A DNA stretch of 64,000 bases from Blastococcus sp. HT6-4 (GCF_039679125.1 NZ_CP155551.1:3720001-3784000); one strand, 5' to 3'; counted from the stretch's first letter, positions 9,370 through 16,649 are shown. Numbers and translations: made by a program. The notes: a model not told the origin generated them from the sequence alone.

Positions 9370-9406
9370 ACGCCCCGGGCCCGAGGAGCCCGGGGCGTTT
9401 CTCGTT
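9370..9406 (+). terminator. Attenuator hairpin upstream of chorismate mutase
   Basis: ACGCCCCGGGC and GCCCGGGGCGT pair as an 11-bp stem around a CCGAGGA loop, followed by the pyrimidine-rich TTTCTCGTTCTC. It lies between the Phe-Tyr-Tyr leader peptide and the structural gene. This is the classical position for a Rho-independent terminator controlled by ribosome stalling. Confidence 0.8.
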
Positions 9407-9444
9407 CTCGGGGTTCCGGGTCCACGAATCAGCGAGGACATCCG

Positions 9445-9738
9445 ATGAGCACCCTCACCGCCCCACCCGCCGCCGGCCCGACCGCCCCCGAGGACCCGAC
9501 CGAGCGGATCGGCGACCTGCGCGGCGCGATCGACGCCTGCGACGCCGAGATCATCGAGCTCGTGCGGCGCCGGCTGGAGATCTCCCAGGAGATCGGCGCC
9601 CTGCGCGCCGCATCCGGAGGCACCCGCCTGTCCCTCTCCCGCGAGCAGCAGGTGCTGGCCCGCTTCCGGGCCGAGCTCGGGCCCGACGGCGCCGCGCTGG
9701 GGATGATGCTGCTGCGCCAGGGTCGCGGCCGGCTCTGA
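9445..9738 (+). CDS. Chorismate mutase, AroQ type
   Basis: The 97-residue protein converts chorismate to prephenate, the branch point to Phe and Tyr. It is a short all-helical AroQ domain: LRGAIDACDAEIIELVRRRLEISQEIGALR carries the expected arginine and lysine-type binding positions along helix 1, and LSREQQVLARFRAEL follows in helix 2-3. No signal peptide is present, so it is a cytoplasmic enzyme that may need a DAHP synthase partner, as in mycobacteria. The ATG at 9445 is preceded by GCGAGGACATCCG. Expression is probably controlled by the upstream attenuator. In M. tuberculosis the orthologue also neighbours uvrD1. Confidence 0.92.
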   Translation: MSTLTAPPAAGPTAPEDPTERIGDLRGAIDACDAEIIELVRRRLEISQEIGALRAASGGTRLSLSREQQVLARFRAELGPDGAALGMMLLRQGRGRL

Positions 9739-9744
9739 GCGCGG

Positions 9745-10038
9745 TCAGGGACCGCTGCGCCAGACCAGCGAGTCGTCGTCGTCCATCGCCGCGACCTCGA
9801 ACACGCGGCCGGGGCAGGCGGCGTTCGCCTCGTCGGCCAGGTCCCTGCCCAGCTCCAGCGCGGCCGCCAGGTCGTCGGCGGTGCACTCCGTGACGACGCG
9901 CAGCACCGCCCGGTCCGGCTCGCGCCACAGCCGCAGCTCGACGTCGTCGGGACGCAGGACGTCGCGCAGGGCGTCGACCGCGGCGTCGTCCAGCGGAGCC
10001 GACGAGCGCAGCGCGAGGGAGAGGGTGTAGTCGGGCAC
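9745..10038 (-). CDS. Small acidic hypothetical protein
   Basis: The 97-residue frame starts at GTG 10038, 41 bp from and divergent to the PIG-L gene, and converges with chorismate mutase 6 bp away. The sequence has an alternating beta/alpha look with many Asp and Glu, a single Cys in the VTECTADDL segment, and a C-terminal DDDDSLVW patch. I do not recognise a family. Coding bias matches the neighbours, so it is probably real. Confidence 0.6.
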   Translation of the reverse strand: MPDYTLSLALRSSAPLDDAAVDALRDVLRPDDVELRLWREPDRAVLRVVTECTADDLAAALELGRDLADEANAACPGRVFEVAAMDDDDSLVWRSGP

Positions 10039-10079
10039 GACCCGAGTCTGCGCGAGCGGGCCGCCCTAGGCTCGGCCGG

Positions 10080-10820
10080 GTGACCTTCCCCCCGCCCCAG
10101 CCGCCGGCCGCCCACGTCGAGCGGGCGCTGTGCGTGCTCGCCCACCCCGACGACGTCGACTTCGGCAGCGCCGGGACGGTGGCCTGCTGGACCGCGGCCG
10201 GCACCGAGGTCACCTACCTGATCGTCACCGACGGCGACGCCGGCGGCTTCGACGACACCCCCCGGCAGGAGATGGGGCCGCTGCGCCAGGCCGAGCAGCG
10301 GGCGGCCGCGGCGGCGGTGGGCGTCACCGACGTGCGCTTCCTCGGCCACCCGGACGGCCGGCTGGAGCTGACCCTCGACCTGCGCCGCGACATCAGCCGG
10401 GTGATCCGGCAGGTCCGGCCGCAGCGGGTGCTCACCAGCTCCCCGGAACGCTTCTGGGACCGGATCGGCGCGAGCCACCCCGACCACATGACCGTGGGCG
10501 AGTCGACGCTCCGGGCGGTCTACCCGGACGCCCGCAATCCGTTCGCCTTCCCCGAGCTGCTGGCCGACGAGGGCCTGGAGGCCTGGACGGTGTCCGAGGT
10601 GTGGCTCGGCGCCAGCCCGCGCGCCGACCACTGCGTCGACGTCACCGACGTGGTCGACCGCAAGTTCGCCGCCCTGATGAACCACGTCACCCAGGTCAGC
10701 CATCTGCCCGAGGGGCAGCTCGAGGAGTTCGTGACCGGGTGGATGCGGCAGACCGCGCGCACCCACGGCCTCCCCGACGGCCGGCTGGCCGAGGCCTTCC
10801 ACGTCGTCCACACGGCGTGA
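10080..10820 (+). CDS. PIG-L family N-acetylglucosamine-type deacetylase
   Basis: The 246-residue protein carries the PIG-L zinc signature AHPDDVD (His22, Asp24, Asp25) and a distal SHPDHM segment that supplies further ligands. Actinobacterial members such as MshB and Mca act on GlcNAc-inositol or mycothiol conjugates, while others deacetylate lipid-linked sugars. The sequence does not decide between these. SSPERFWDRIGASHPDH resembles the generic LmbE-like branch more than MshB. It starts at GTG 10080 without a strong ribosome site, so a leaderless message is possible. Confidence 0.85.
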   Translation: MTFPPPQPPAAHVERALCVLAHPDDVDFGSAGTVACWTAAGTEVTYLIVTDGDAGGFDDTPRQEMGPLRQAEQRAAAAAVGVTDVRFLGHPDGRLELTLDLRRDISRVIRQVRPQRVLTSSPERFWDRIGASHPDHMTVGESTLRAVYPDARNPFAFPELLADEGLEAWTVSEVWLGASPRADHCVDVTDVVDRKFAALMNHVTQVSHLPEGQLEEFVTGWMRQTARTHGLPDGRLAEAFHVVHTA

Positions 10821-10869
10821 CGTCCGGGGGCCGCCGATGACTTCCCGGCGTCCCGGCGGTCCTCGATGC

Positions 10870-11333
10870 ATGGGAGCGAGCAGCACGACGCAGGCGGCGC
10901 AGGTCGAGGCGACGGTCGCCGGTGCGGTCGCCTCCGGGCAGGTGCCGGGCGCCGCGTGGTGGGTGGGCCGGAACGGCGAGCTCGTCACCCGGGGCGCTGG
11001 GCCGCCTTCGCCCGGATGCTGCAGGACCGCGGCCGTGGCCCCGCCGGCACCCGGGTGCTGACCGAGGAGGCGGTCCGGGCCATGACCACGGAGCAGGCCG
11101 GCCCGGTGGACGACGAGGGCGGTGGGTGGGGTCTGGGCATCGGCGTCCGCCGGACCGACGAGCCGGGCGGCCGGCACACCGGCTCCTACGGGTGGGACGG
11201 CGGCCTGGGCAGCTCCTGGTGGACCGATCCGGTCACCGGGGTGACGGCCGTCCTGCTCACCAACCAGATGTGGGCGTCCCCGCAGCCACCGCCGCTGTTC
11301 GACGCCTTCCGTTCAGCGGCCTTCGGCGCCTGA
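10870..11333 (+). pseudogene. Collapsed class C beta-lactamase-like serine hydrolase
   Basis: An N-terminal piece (from ATG 10870: VEATVAGAVASGQVPGAAW ... ELVTRGA) resembles the start of EstB/AmpC-like hydrolases. At about 10996-11004 it changes reading frame into WAAFARMLQDRG ... LLTNQM, which resembles the last 100 residues of the same family. About 200-250 residues are missing, including the SxxK nucleophile and YxN motifs. Internal deletion plus frameshift means it cannot make an active enzyme. The later half is still open and bias-normal, so the decay looks recent. Confidence 0.75.
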
Positions 11334-11416
11334 GGAGACGACCGCGGTCACGCCGACGGTGCAGTCGACGACCACCGCCTCCCACGGGACGCGGTCCACG
11401 GGCAAGATCTGCGGGC

Positions 11417-11722
11417 ATGAGGGAGGACGACTGGGCGGACCTCGTCGAGCGGTTCACCGACGGCGAGGTCACGCGCGGCCACATGTTCGGTTGCCCGGGG
11501 CTGCGGACCGGCCGGAGGTTCTTCACGATCCGGTGGGAGGAGCAGCTGGTGCTCAAGCTCCCGGCCGCCCGCATCGCCGATCTCGTGCAGGCGGGGGGCG
11601 GCACCCCGTTCGAGCCCATGGAGGGGCGCCGGATGAACGGCTGGATTCTGCTGACCGGCGCCGCCGACACGACCTCGCTGGTCGAGCAGGCCCGCGCGTA
11701 CGTCACGGAGCAGCACGCCTGA
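11417..11722 (+). CDS. TfoX N-terminal-domain-like small protein
   Basis: The 101-residue protein contains a MFGCPGLRTGRRFFTIRW core, then LVLKLPAARIADLV and GTPFEPMEGRRMNGWILL. This is the pattern of the TfoX/Sxy N-terminal domain family of small actinobacterial proteins, whose function is mostly unknown. The ATG at 11417 follows GGCAAGATCTGCGGGC without a strong ribosome site. No C-terminal TfoX domain is present. It lies between the decayed hydrolase and the direct-repeat-flanked cassette. Confidence 0.7.
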   Translation: MREDDWADLVERFTDGEVTRGHMFGCPGLRTGRRFFTIRWEEQLVLKLPAARIADLVQAGGGTPFEPMEGRRMNGWILLTGAADTTSLVEQARAYVTEQHA

Positions 11723-11725
11723 CGT

Positions 11726-11790
11726 TCAGGGCAGCCGGTCGGTGGCCGCCCAGCGGGTGAGCTCCGGCTCCACCTCGGCTCCGCTCCCGG
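11726..11790 (-). pseudogene. 3'-end remnant of a NarL/LuxR response regulator gene
   Basis: Read on the minus strand this encodes (E)PELTRWAATDRLP followed by TGA, matching the last residues of the intact response regulator at 13252 (NELTRWAASNRLL). Upstream of about a dozen codons the similarity stops near the end of the oxidoreductase gene. It is either a displaced 3' end or debris of a paralogue. Confidence 0.6.
11745..11764. repeat. 20-bp direct repeat, left copy
   Basis: GCCGCCCAGCGGGTGAGCTC is identical to 13271-13290. The two copies bracket the oxidoreductase/HxlR cassette and code for the same ELTRWAA stretch of a NarL-type C-terminus. Confidence 0.85.
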
Positions 11791-11800
11791 AGCTGATCGC

Positions 11801-12697
11801 TCACACGGTGAGCACGATCCGGCCCCGCAGGCCGCCGCCTTCCATGGTCCGGTGCGCCTGCGCGGCCTCCGACAGCTCCGCGATCGAGTGGACGCGAGCC
11901 GGCAGGGAACCGTCGGTCGTTCGGCGGACCGCCTCGGCGAGCTGCTTCGCGTCCGGCGTCACCAGGACAGCGGTGGTGGTGATCGACCTGACCGGGTCAG
12001 GCACCGCAGGGGGGACGACGCCGACGTAGGAGCCACCGTCCGCCACGGCGTCGAGCGCCGCCACCCCGAGCGCGGCCGCGTCGAGCACCACGTCGAAGGC
12101 GGCCGGGCGAACCGTGACGGCATGCCCGGAACCCAGGTCAGCGAGGAATGCCTCGTCCGTGGGGCGGGCCAGACCGGTGACCGTGAAGCCGCGCTCCGCC
12201 GCCAGCTGGGTGGCGTACCCGCCGACGGCGCCGGCCGCCCCGGTGATCAGCAGGCTCCGCCCGGCGGCCGGTCCCATCAGGTCCAGTGCCTGCATAGCGG
12301 TCAGCGAGTTCAGCGGCACGGTGGCCGCCACGACCGGGTCCAGGGCGGGATCGATCTCGGTCACGCAGTCCGCCGGCAGGACCAGGAACTCCGCGTAGGC
12401 GCCGAGCGGCTTGTCGACGCCCGGTGACAGCGCCGCGACCGGCGTTCCCTCAGCCAGCGGGACCCCTGCCCCGACGGCGTCCACGGCGCCTGCCAGGTCC
12501 CAGCCCAGACCGACCGGGCTCACGGAGACCCAGCCCAGGCGGTGGTACACGCCCGAGCGCGTCTGCAGGTCGACCGGGTTGACCCCGGCTGCAGCCACCC
12601 GGACGCGCACCTCGCCGGGGCCGGGCCCGGGGAGGTGCACCTCGTCGAGCAGGAGGGCGTCGGGGCCACCGGGTCGGTGGAGGGTGATGGCGCGCAT
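11801..12697 (-). CDS. Zinc-less quinone oxidoreductase (MDR family)
   Basis: The 298-residue protein is a medium-chain dehydrogenase/reductase of the quinone oxidoreductase type. It has a GroES-like N-terminal half (GEVRVRVAAAGVNPVDLQTR) and a Rossmann half with LLITGAAGAVGGYATQLA for NADPH. The cysteine and histidine zinc ligands of alcohol dehydrogenases are absent. Start ATG 12697 follows ACGGAG at good spacing and gives the normal MRAITLHRPGG opening. It is divergent from an HxlR regulator with one conserved cysteine. By analogy with QorR/Qor pairs I infer defence against quinones or other electrophiles. Confidence 0.9.
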   Translation of the reverse strand: MRAITLHRPGGPDALLLDEVHLPGPGPGEVRVRVAAAGVNPVDLQTRSGVYHRLGWVSVSPVGLGWDLAGAVDAVGAGVPLAEGTPVAALSPGVDKPLGAYAEFLVLPADCVTEIDPALDPVVAATVPLNSLTAMQALDLMGPAAGRSLLITGAAGAVGGYATQLAAERGFTVTGLARPTDEAFLADLGSGHAVTVRPAAFDVVLDAAALGVAALDAVADGGSYVGVVPPAVPDPVRSITTTAVLVTPDAKQLAEAVRRTTDGSLPARVHSIAELSEAAQAHRTMEGGGLRGRIVLTV

Positions 12698-12797
12698 GGT
12701 GGTGCTCCGTCCTGTCTGGGTGGTGTCCGCCGCGGCGGCTGCCTGTCCGGGTGTCATCCGCGGACACCACGAACCCTCACAGCGGCGCTACCCTCTG

Positions 12798-12816
12798 GGA
12801 AGTAGGTACCTCAAAG
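12798..12816. promoter_or_regulatory. Candidate operator between the oxidoreductase and HxlR genes
   Basis: AGTAGGTACCTCAAAGT contains the perfect palindrome AGGTACCT (12804-12811) in the 130-bp divergent spacer. HxlR proteins usually bind short palindromes next to their own start. Binding here is inference. Confidence 0.4.
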
Positions 12817-12828
12817 TGCGTAAGGGGC

Positions 12829-13230
12829 ATGACGGTGGCGACGTCAACGGCGACACAGCGGCGCGCGGCGGACAAGCAGGCCTTCGACACCTACATGGCC
12901 GGCTGCCCCAGCCGTCTGCTCCTGGACCGGTTGGCGAACAAGTGGGTGGTCCTGGTGCTGACCGCGTTGGCGCAGGGGCCGTTGCGCACTGCGGCCCTGA
13001 GCCGACGCATCGCCGGGGTCAGCCCCAAGATGCTCACGCAGACTCTGAGGTCGCTCGAGGGCGACGGACTGCTCACCCGGACGATCGAACCCACCGTGCC
13101 CGTGTCGGTGACCTACGAACTGACCGCTTTGGGACTGTCCCTGCTGCAGGCTGTCTCCCCGCTCAAGGCGTGGGCGGAGGACCACATGTCCGACGTCCTG
13201 GCCGCTCGGGACCGGGCAGGGGCCACGTGA
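12829..13230 (+). CDS. HxlR (DUF24) family transcriptional regulator, QorR-like
   Basis: This winged-helix protein of about 133 residues has the HxlR pattern GCPSRLLLDRLANKWVVLVL, then SRRIAGVSPKMLTQTLRSLEGDGLLTR for the recognition helix and wing. Cys26 sits just before the first helix, the position of the redox-sensing cysteine in QorR and YodB. The start is ambiguous. ATG 12829 is too close to AAGGGG, while GTG 12835 has ideal spacing and would give two residues less. It is divergent from the quinone oxidoreductase it probably represses; release by cysteine oxidation or alkylation is inferred from the family. Confidence 0.88.
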   Translation: MTVATSTATQRRAADKQAFDTYMAGCPSRLLLDRLANKWVVLVLTALAQGPLRTAALSRRIAGVSPKMLTQTLRSLEGDGLLTRTIEPTVPVSVTYELTALGLSLLQAVSPLKAWAEDHMSDVLAARDRAGAT

Positions 13231-13251
13231 CCCGGCGCGCGGACGCCCAGG

Positions 13252-13908
13252 TCACAGCAGGCGGTTCGACGCCGCCCAGCGGGTGAGCTCGTTGCGGTTG
13301 GACAGCTGGAGCTTGCGCAGCACGTTCGACGCGTGGGACTCCACCGTCTTGACCGAGATGAACAGCCGCGACCCGATCTCCCGGTAGGTGTAGCCGCGGG
13401 CCAGCAGCTGCATCACCTCCCGCTCGCGGGCCGACAGCAGGTCCAGCCCGGGGTCGGTGGCCGGGTCGTCGGCGGGCACGGGGGCGGCGGGGCCGGCGGA
13501 GAAGGCGTCGAGCACGAAGCCGGCGAGCCGGGGGCTGAAGACCACGTCGTCCTCGGCGACCCGGCGGACGGCGTCGACCAGGTCGGGGCCGGAGATCGTC
13601 TTCGTGACGTAGCCGCGCGCACCGGCGCGGATGACGGCGATGACGTCCTCGGCGGCGTCCGACACCGACAGCGCCAGCCACCGGACGTCGGGCAGCTCGG
13701 TGCGCAGGGTCTCCAGCACGGCCCGGCCCCCGCCCCCGGGCATGTGGACGTCGAGCAGGACGACGTCGGGCCGGGTCGCGCGGATGCCGTCGACGGCGGA
13801 GGCGACGTCGGCGGCCTCACCGACGACGGTCACCTCGTCCCCGAGCTCCGCCCGCACGCCGGTGCGCACCATCGCGTGGTCGTCGACCACGAACACCCGC
13901 GGGGTCAC
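13252..13908 (-). CDS. NarL/LuxR-type response regulator
   Basis: The 218-residue protein has a complete receiver (VDDH, phosphoacceptor Asp53 in LLDVHMPG, Thr/Lys in the TKTISG segment). The LuxR helix-turn-helix follows (LSAREREVMQLLARGYTYREIGSRLFISVKTVESH). GTG 13908 overlaps the stop of the upstream histidine kinase by four bases (GTGA), so the pair is translationally coupled and forms a two-component system. The last codons lie on the right copy of the 20-bp direct repeat flanking the oxidoreductase cassette. Its likely targets include the adjacent PspC genes. Confidence 0.93.
   Translation of the reverse strand: MTPRVFVVDDHAMVRTGVRAELGDEVTVVGEAADVASAVDGIRATRPDVVLLDVHMPGGGGRAVLETLRTELPDVRWLALSVSDAAEDVIAVIRAGARGYVTKTISGPDLVDAVRRVAEDDVVFSPRLAGFVLDAFSAGPAAPVPADDPATDPGLDLLSAREREVMQLLARGYTYREIGSRLFISVKTVESHASNVLRKLQLSNRNELTRWAASNRLL
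13271..13290. repeat. 20-bp direct repeat, right copy
   Basis: This is identical to 11745-11764 and lies inside the 3' end of the response regulator gene. The intervening 1.5 kb holds only the oxidoreductase and its HxlR regulator. Confidence 0.85.
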
Positions 13909-15254
13909 GCGGTGGTCCTCCGCTCGCTCGCACGTCCCTGTCCGCTCGCGGTGCTCCCGCGGGGCGCTCGCCTCCTCGCCCTGGAGCCGAGCCCGCCTCC
14001 GCGGTCGGGGCGCTCCTCGCTCGTTCCTCGCTGCGGTGCTTCCGCCCTCTCGGCGACCGCCTCGCCGCGATGCTCACGGGGCCTGACGGGCAGGATCAGC
14101 TCCACCTCGGTCCCCTCCCCCGGCCTGGACCGGACCTGGGCCGTACCGCCCAGGTGGACGAGCCGGCCGTGCACCGAGTCGCGCAGTCCGCGCCGGTCGT
14201 CGGGAACCGTAGCCGGATCGAAGCCCGCGCCACGGTCGCGCACGAACACCGACACCTGCGCGGGCGTCACCTCGGTGTAGAGGTCCGCGCTCGTGGCACC
14301 GGAGTGCTTCGCCGCGTTGACGAGGGCCTCGCGGGTGGCGGCGCCCAGCGCGGCCAGCGCCTCGTCGACGGGGGCGTCGCCGACGACGACGGGGTCGACG
14401 GTCAGCGCGTGATCGGCCTCCACCTCCGCGACCATCCCGGCGACCAGGCCGGCCCAGGTGCCGCCCTCGCGCACCGCGGCCGGGTCGTAGAGCCACGCCC
14501 GGAGCTCGCGCTCCTGGCTGCGGGCCAGTCGGCTGACCGCCTGCGGCTCCTCGGCGTTGCGCTGGATGAGCGCGAGGGTCTGCAGCACCGAATCGTGCAG
14601 GTGCGCGGCGACGGCGGCCCGCTCCTCCGACCGGACGCGGGCCGCGCGCTCGTCGGCACGGGAGTCGAGGAGCCGACGCCACAGCGGCGCCGTCGCCAGC
14701 ACCACGCCGGTGAGGATCAGCAGGGTCGCGGCGAACCCGTTCCGGGCGTTGGCCAGCTGCCCCGTGGTGGCGAGCAGGAACACCAGCCCGATCCCGGCGA
14801 CGGCGACCCCACCGGCCAGGGCCCAGCGCACCCCGGGGACGGCGAGCGTGCGGTCGGTGTCCAGCTGCCGCCAGATGACCGCCAGGCCCCCGGCCAGCAG
14901 GACCAGCGGGAGCACGACGTCGCTGCTGGTCCATGCGCTGAGCTGGCCGAGCAGGCTGACGGCGACGAGCCCGAGGACGACCAGCACGAACCACTGCCGG
15001 AACCCGGCCGGCCGCCAGCCGGCGGCGATCTGGTCCGGGTCCTCGCCGGGAGCGGCCACCGGCATGGTCATCCAGAGCAGGGCGTAGGCGATGACCCCGA
15101 GCCCGGTCGTGGCCAGCAGCACGAACGCCACCCGCACGACCAGCGGGTCCTGCCGCAGGTGTGCCGCGGTGCCCGCCGCGACGCCGGCCAGCACCCGCCC
15201 GTCCCGCGGGCGCGCCAGCGGTGGGCGCGGCGGAGCTGCGGCGGGCGTGGTCAC
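13905..15254 (-). CDS. Sensor histidine kinase with N-terminal PspC domain
   Basis: The 449-residue kinase starts at GTG 15254. A PspC domain (RDGRVLAGVAAGTAAHLRQDP ...) leads into about five transmembrane helices, then a HisKA_3 segment AAHLHDSVLQTLALIQ with phosphoacceptor His220. The HATPase follows with N-box REALVNAAKHSG and G-box DRGAGFDP. It resembles LiaS/NarX-type kinases that monitor the envelope. The last 55 or so residues (encoded 13908-14080) are Arg/Glu/Ser-rich, not part of the kinase fold, and carry GAGCGAGG words seen in an interspersed repeat at 44527. The stop overlaps the regulator start. Confidence 0.9.
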   Translation of the reverse strand: MTTPAAAPPRPPLARPRDGRVLAGVAAGTAAHLRQDPLVVRVAFVLLATTGLGVIAYALLWMTMPVAAPGEDPDQIAAGWRPAGFRQWFVLVVLGLVAVSLLGQLSAWTSSDVVLPLVLLAGGLAVIWRQLDTDRTLAVPGVRWALAGGVAVAGIGLVFLLATTGQLANARNGFAATLLILTGVVLATAPLWRRLLDSRADERAARVRSEERAAVAAHLHDSVLQTLALIQRNAEEPQAVSRLARSQERELRAWLYDPAAVREGGTWAGLVAGMVAEVEADHALTVDPVVVGDAPVDEALAALGAATREALVNAAKHSGATSADLYTEVTPAQVSVFVRDRGAGFDPATVPDDRRGLRDSVHGRLVHLGGTAQVRSRPGEGTEVELILPVRPREHRGEAVAERAEAPQRGTSEERPDRGGGLGSRARRRAPRGSTASGQGRASERRTTA

Positions 15255-15336
15255 GATGTCGATCGTCGCACCGTCCGCGGCCCGGCCGACACGGGGAATC
15301 ACCCCGGAAGAGGAACCAGGGTCGGGTCGGGGGGTT

Positions 15337-15351
15337 CCCTGATGGTCAGGG
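15337..15351. promoter_or_regulatory. Candidate operator between kinase and PspC genes
   Basis: CCCTGA-TGG-TCAGGG is a perfect 6-bp inverted repeat in the divergent spacer, about 30 bp before the pspC-like start. It is a plausible binding site for the adjacent NarL-type regulator. Confidence 0.4.
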
Positions 15352-15378
15352 GGCGACGCGGTCGGCAGGCTCTGTGGC

Positions 15379-16302
15379 ATGACATCTCCACCTCCTCCTG
15401 CGCCACCCGCCGTGGAGGCGCCCGGCTGGGAGCCCCCGCCGGCCCGTCCGCAGCTGCGCCGCAACCGCACCGACAAGGTCATCGGCGGCGTCAACGGCGG
15501 CCTGGCCGAGTACACCGGCATCGATCCGCTGCTGTGGCGCGTCGGCTTCGTCGCCCTCGCGCTCGCCGGCGGCACCGGCGTCCTGGTCTACCTGCTGCTG
15601 TGGCTGCTCATGCCGGCCGGACCCGAGGCGAGCGGCGTCCCGTCCCCCGGGCAGCCGGCCGCCGCTCCGGGGACCCGTGGGCCCGTGGCCCCCCGATCCC
15701 CGGTCCCCGGCCTGACGCTGGCCGTGCTGCTCATCGCGCTGGGCGTGCTGGCGCTGATCGCGCAGCTCACCGGCTGGGACGTCGGCGCCGTCGGATACCT
15801 CGGCACGGCGCTGCTGGTGGTGGGTGCCGGTCTGGTGGCCGCCGCCTTCACCGGCGGCCGGCGGGCACGCGGCGGGCTGATCACCGTCGGGGTGATCCTG
15901 GCGCTGGCGCTGGCCATCGCGGAAGGCGCTCCCTCGGACAGCGGCGTGGGCGACCGCACGTACCGCCCGCAGACGGTGGTGGACCTGCGCGACGTCTACC
16001 GGGGCGGTGTCGGTGACCTGACCCTCGACCTGTCCGACATCCCGGTGGCCGGCCTCGACGAGGCCCTCGACGTCGGCGTCGAGAACGGCGTCGGCGACGT
16101 CGCGGTGATCCTGCCGCGCTCCGCCGATGTCCGCGTCCGGGTCGACCAGGGCCTCGGTGAGGTGACGGTCTTCGGTGGCCGCGAGAACGCGACCCGGTAC
16201 TACCCGGGCGAGGGGCCGGCGTCCTGGACGGACGACGGCGAGCCGGAGTTCGAGCTGAGCATCGACGGCGGTATCGGAGAGGTGGAGGTGTCCCGTGGCT
16301 GA
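15379..16302 (+). CDS. PspC domain membrane protein
   Basis: The 307-residue protein has a Pro-rich head and a PspC domain at about 27-80 (TDKVIGGVNGGLAEYTGIDPLLWR plus a membrane helix). More transmembrane helices come at about 110-185. The C-terminal soluble domain of beta repeats (GVGDLTLDLSDIP, VGVENGVGDVAVILP, GGIGEVEVS) is typical of the DUF2154/LiaF-like fold. LiaF-like proteins modulate envelope-stress kinases, so it probably works with the divergent PspC-histidine kinase. It overlaps the next gene by eight bases. Confidence 0.85.
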   Translation: MTSPPPPAPPAVEAPGWEPPPARPQLRRNRTDKVIGGVNGGLAEYTGIDPLLWRVGFVALALAGGTGVLVYLLLWLLMPAGPEASGVPSPGQPAAAPGTRGPVAPRSPVPGLTLAVLLIALGVLALIAQLTGWDVGAVGYLGTALLVVGAGLVAAAFTGGRRARGGLITVGVILALALAIAEGAPSDSGVGDRTYRPQTVVDLRDVYRGGVGDLTLDLSDIPVAGLDEALDVGVENGVGDVAVILPRSADVRVRVDQGLGEVTVFGGRENATRYYPGEGPASWTDDGEPEFELSIDGGIGEVEVSRG

Positions 16303-16588
16303 CTACAGCGAGTTCCCGACCACGCCGACCAGGTGGCAGGAGCAGGAGTGGCAGGCGGTGATGCCCCTGTCGACGGAGGACCCGCCCCAGCCGGAGCCCC
16401 GCCGGAAGGCCGATCTGGTCGCGCTGGTGCCCGGAGTTCTCTTCATCGTCCTGGCGATCTCGACGATGGCCGGCCTGAGCCTGCCCCTCGGGCTGTTCGA
16501 CGACGGCGGTCTGCTCTGGCTGGCGCTGGTGGGCGTCGGGGCCGCGCTCCTGGCGAAGGAGCTGCGCAAGACACGCAACCGCGGCTGA
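16295..16588 (+). CDS. Small two-helix membrane protein downstream of pspC-like gene
   Basis: The 97-residue protein starts at GTG 16295, inside the end of the PspC gene (8-bp overlap, GGAGAGGTGGAGGTG upstream). It has a hydrophilic 40-residue head and two hydrophobic segments (VALVPGVLFIVLAISTMAGL and LLWLALVGVGAALLAKEL). No family is recognised. The overlap suggests coupled translation and a shared envelope-stress role. Confidence 0.75.
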   Translation: MADYSEFPTTPTRWQEQEWQAVMPLSTEDPPQPEPRRKADLVALVPGVLFIVLAISTMAGLSLPLGLFDDGGLLWLALVGVGAALLAKELRKTRNRG

Positions 16589-16610
16589 CCGGCCGGGAGA
16601 GGTGGACCGC

Positions 16611-16642
16611 GAGGGCCCGGGAGCGAACGCTCCCGGGCCCTC
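16611..16642. terminator. Bidirectional terminator between convergent genes
   Basis: GAGGGCCCGGGAGCG and its exact reverse complement form a 15-bp stem with only AA between them. It sits between the plus-strand PspC pair and the minus-strand exchanger gene. Confidence 0.8.
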
Positions 16643-16649
16643 GGCGCGC

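Noticed and set aside
7004..9448. A long open frame antisense to pcrA (over 800 codons)
   Set aside because: Its codon positions show the inverse GC bias expected of an antisense shadow, it contains no recognisable domain, and the minus-strand frame encodes a full helicase.
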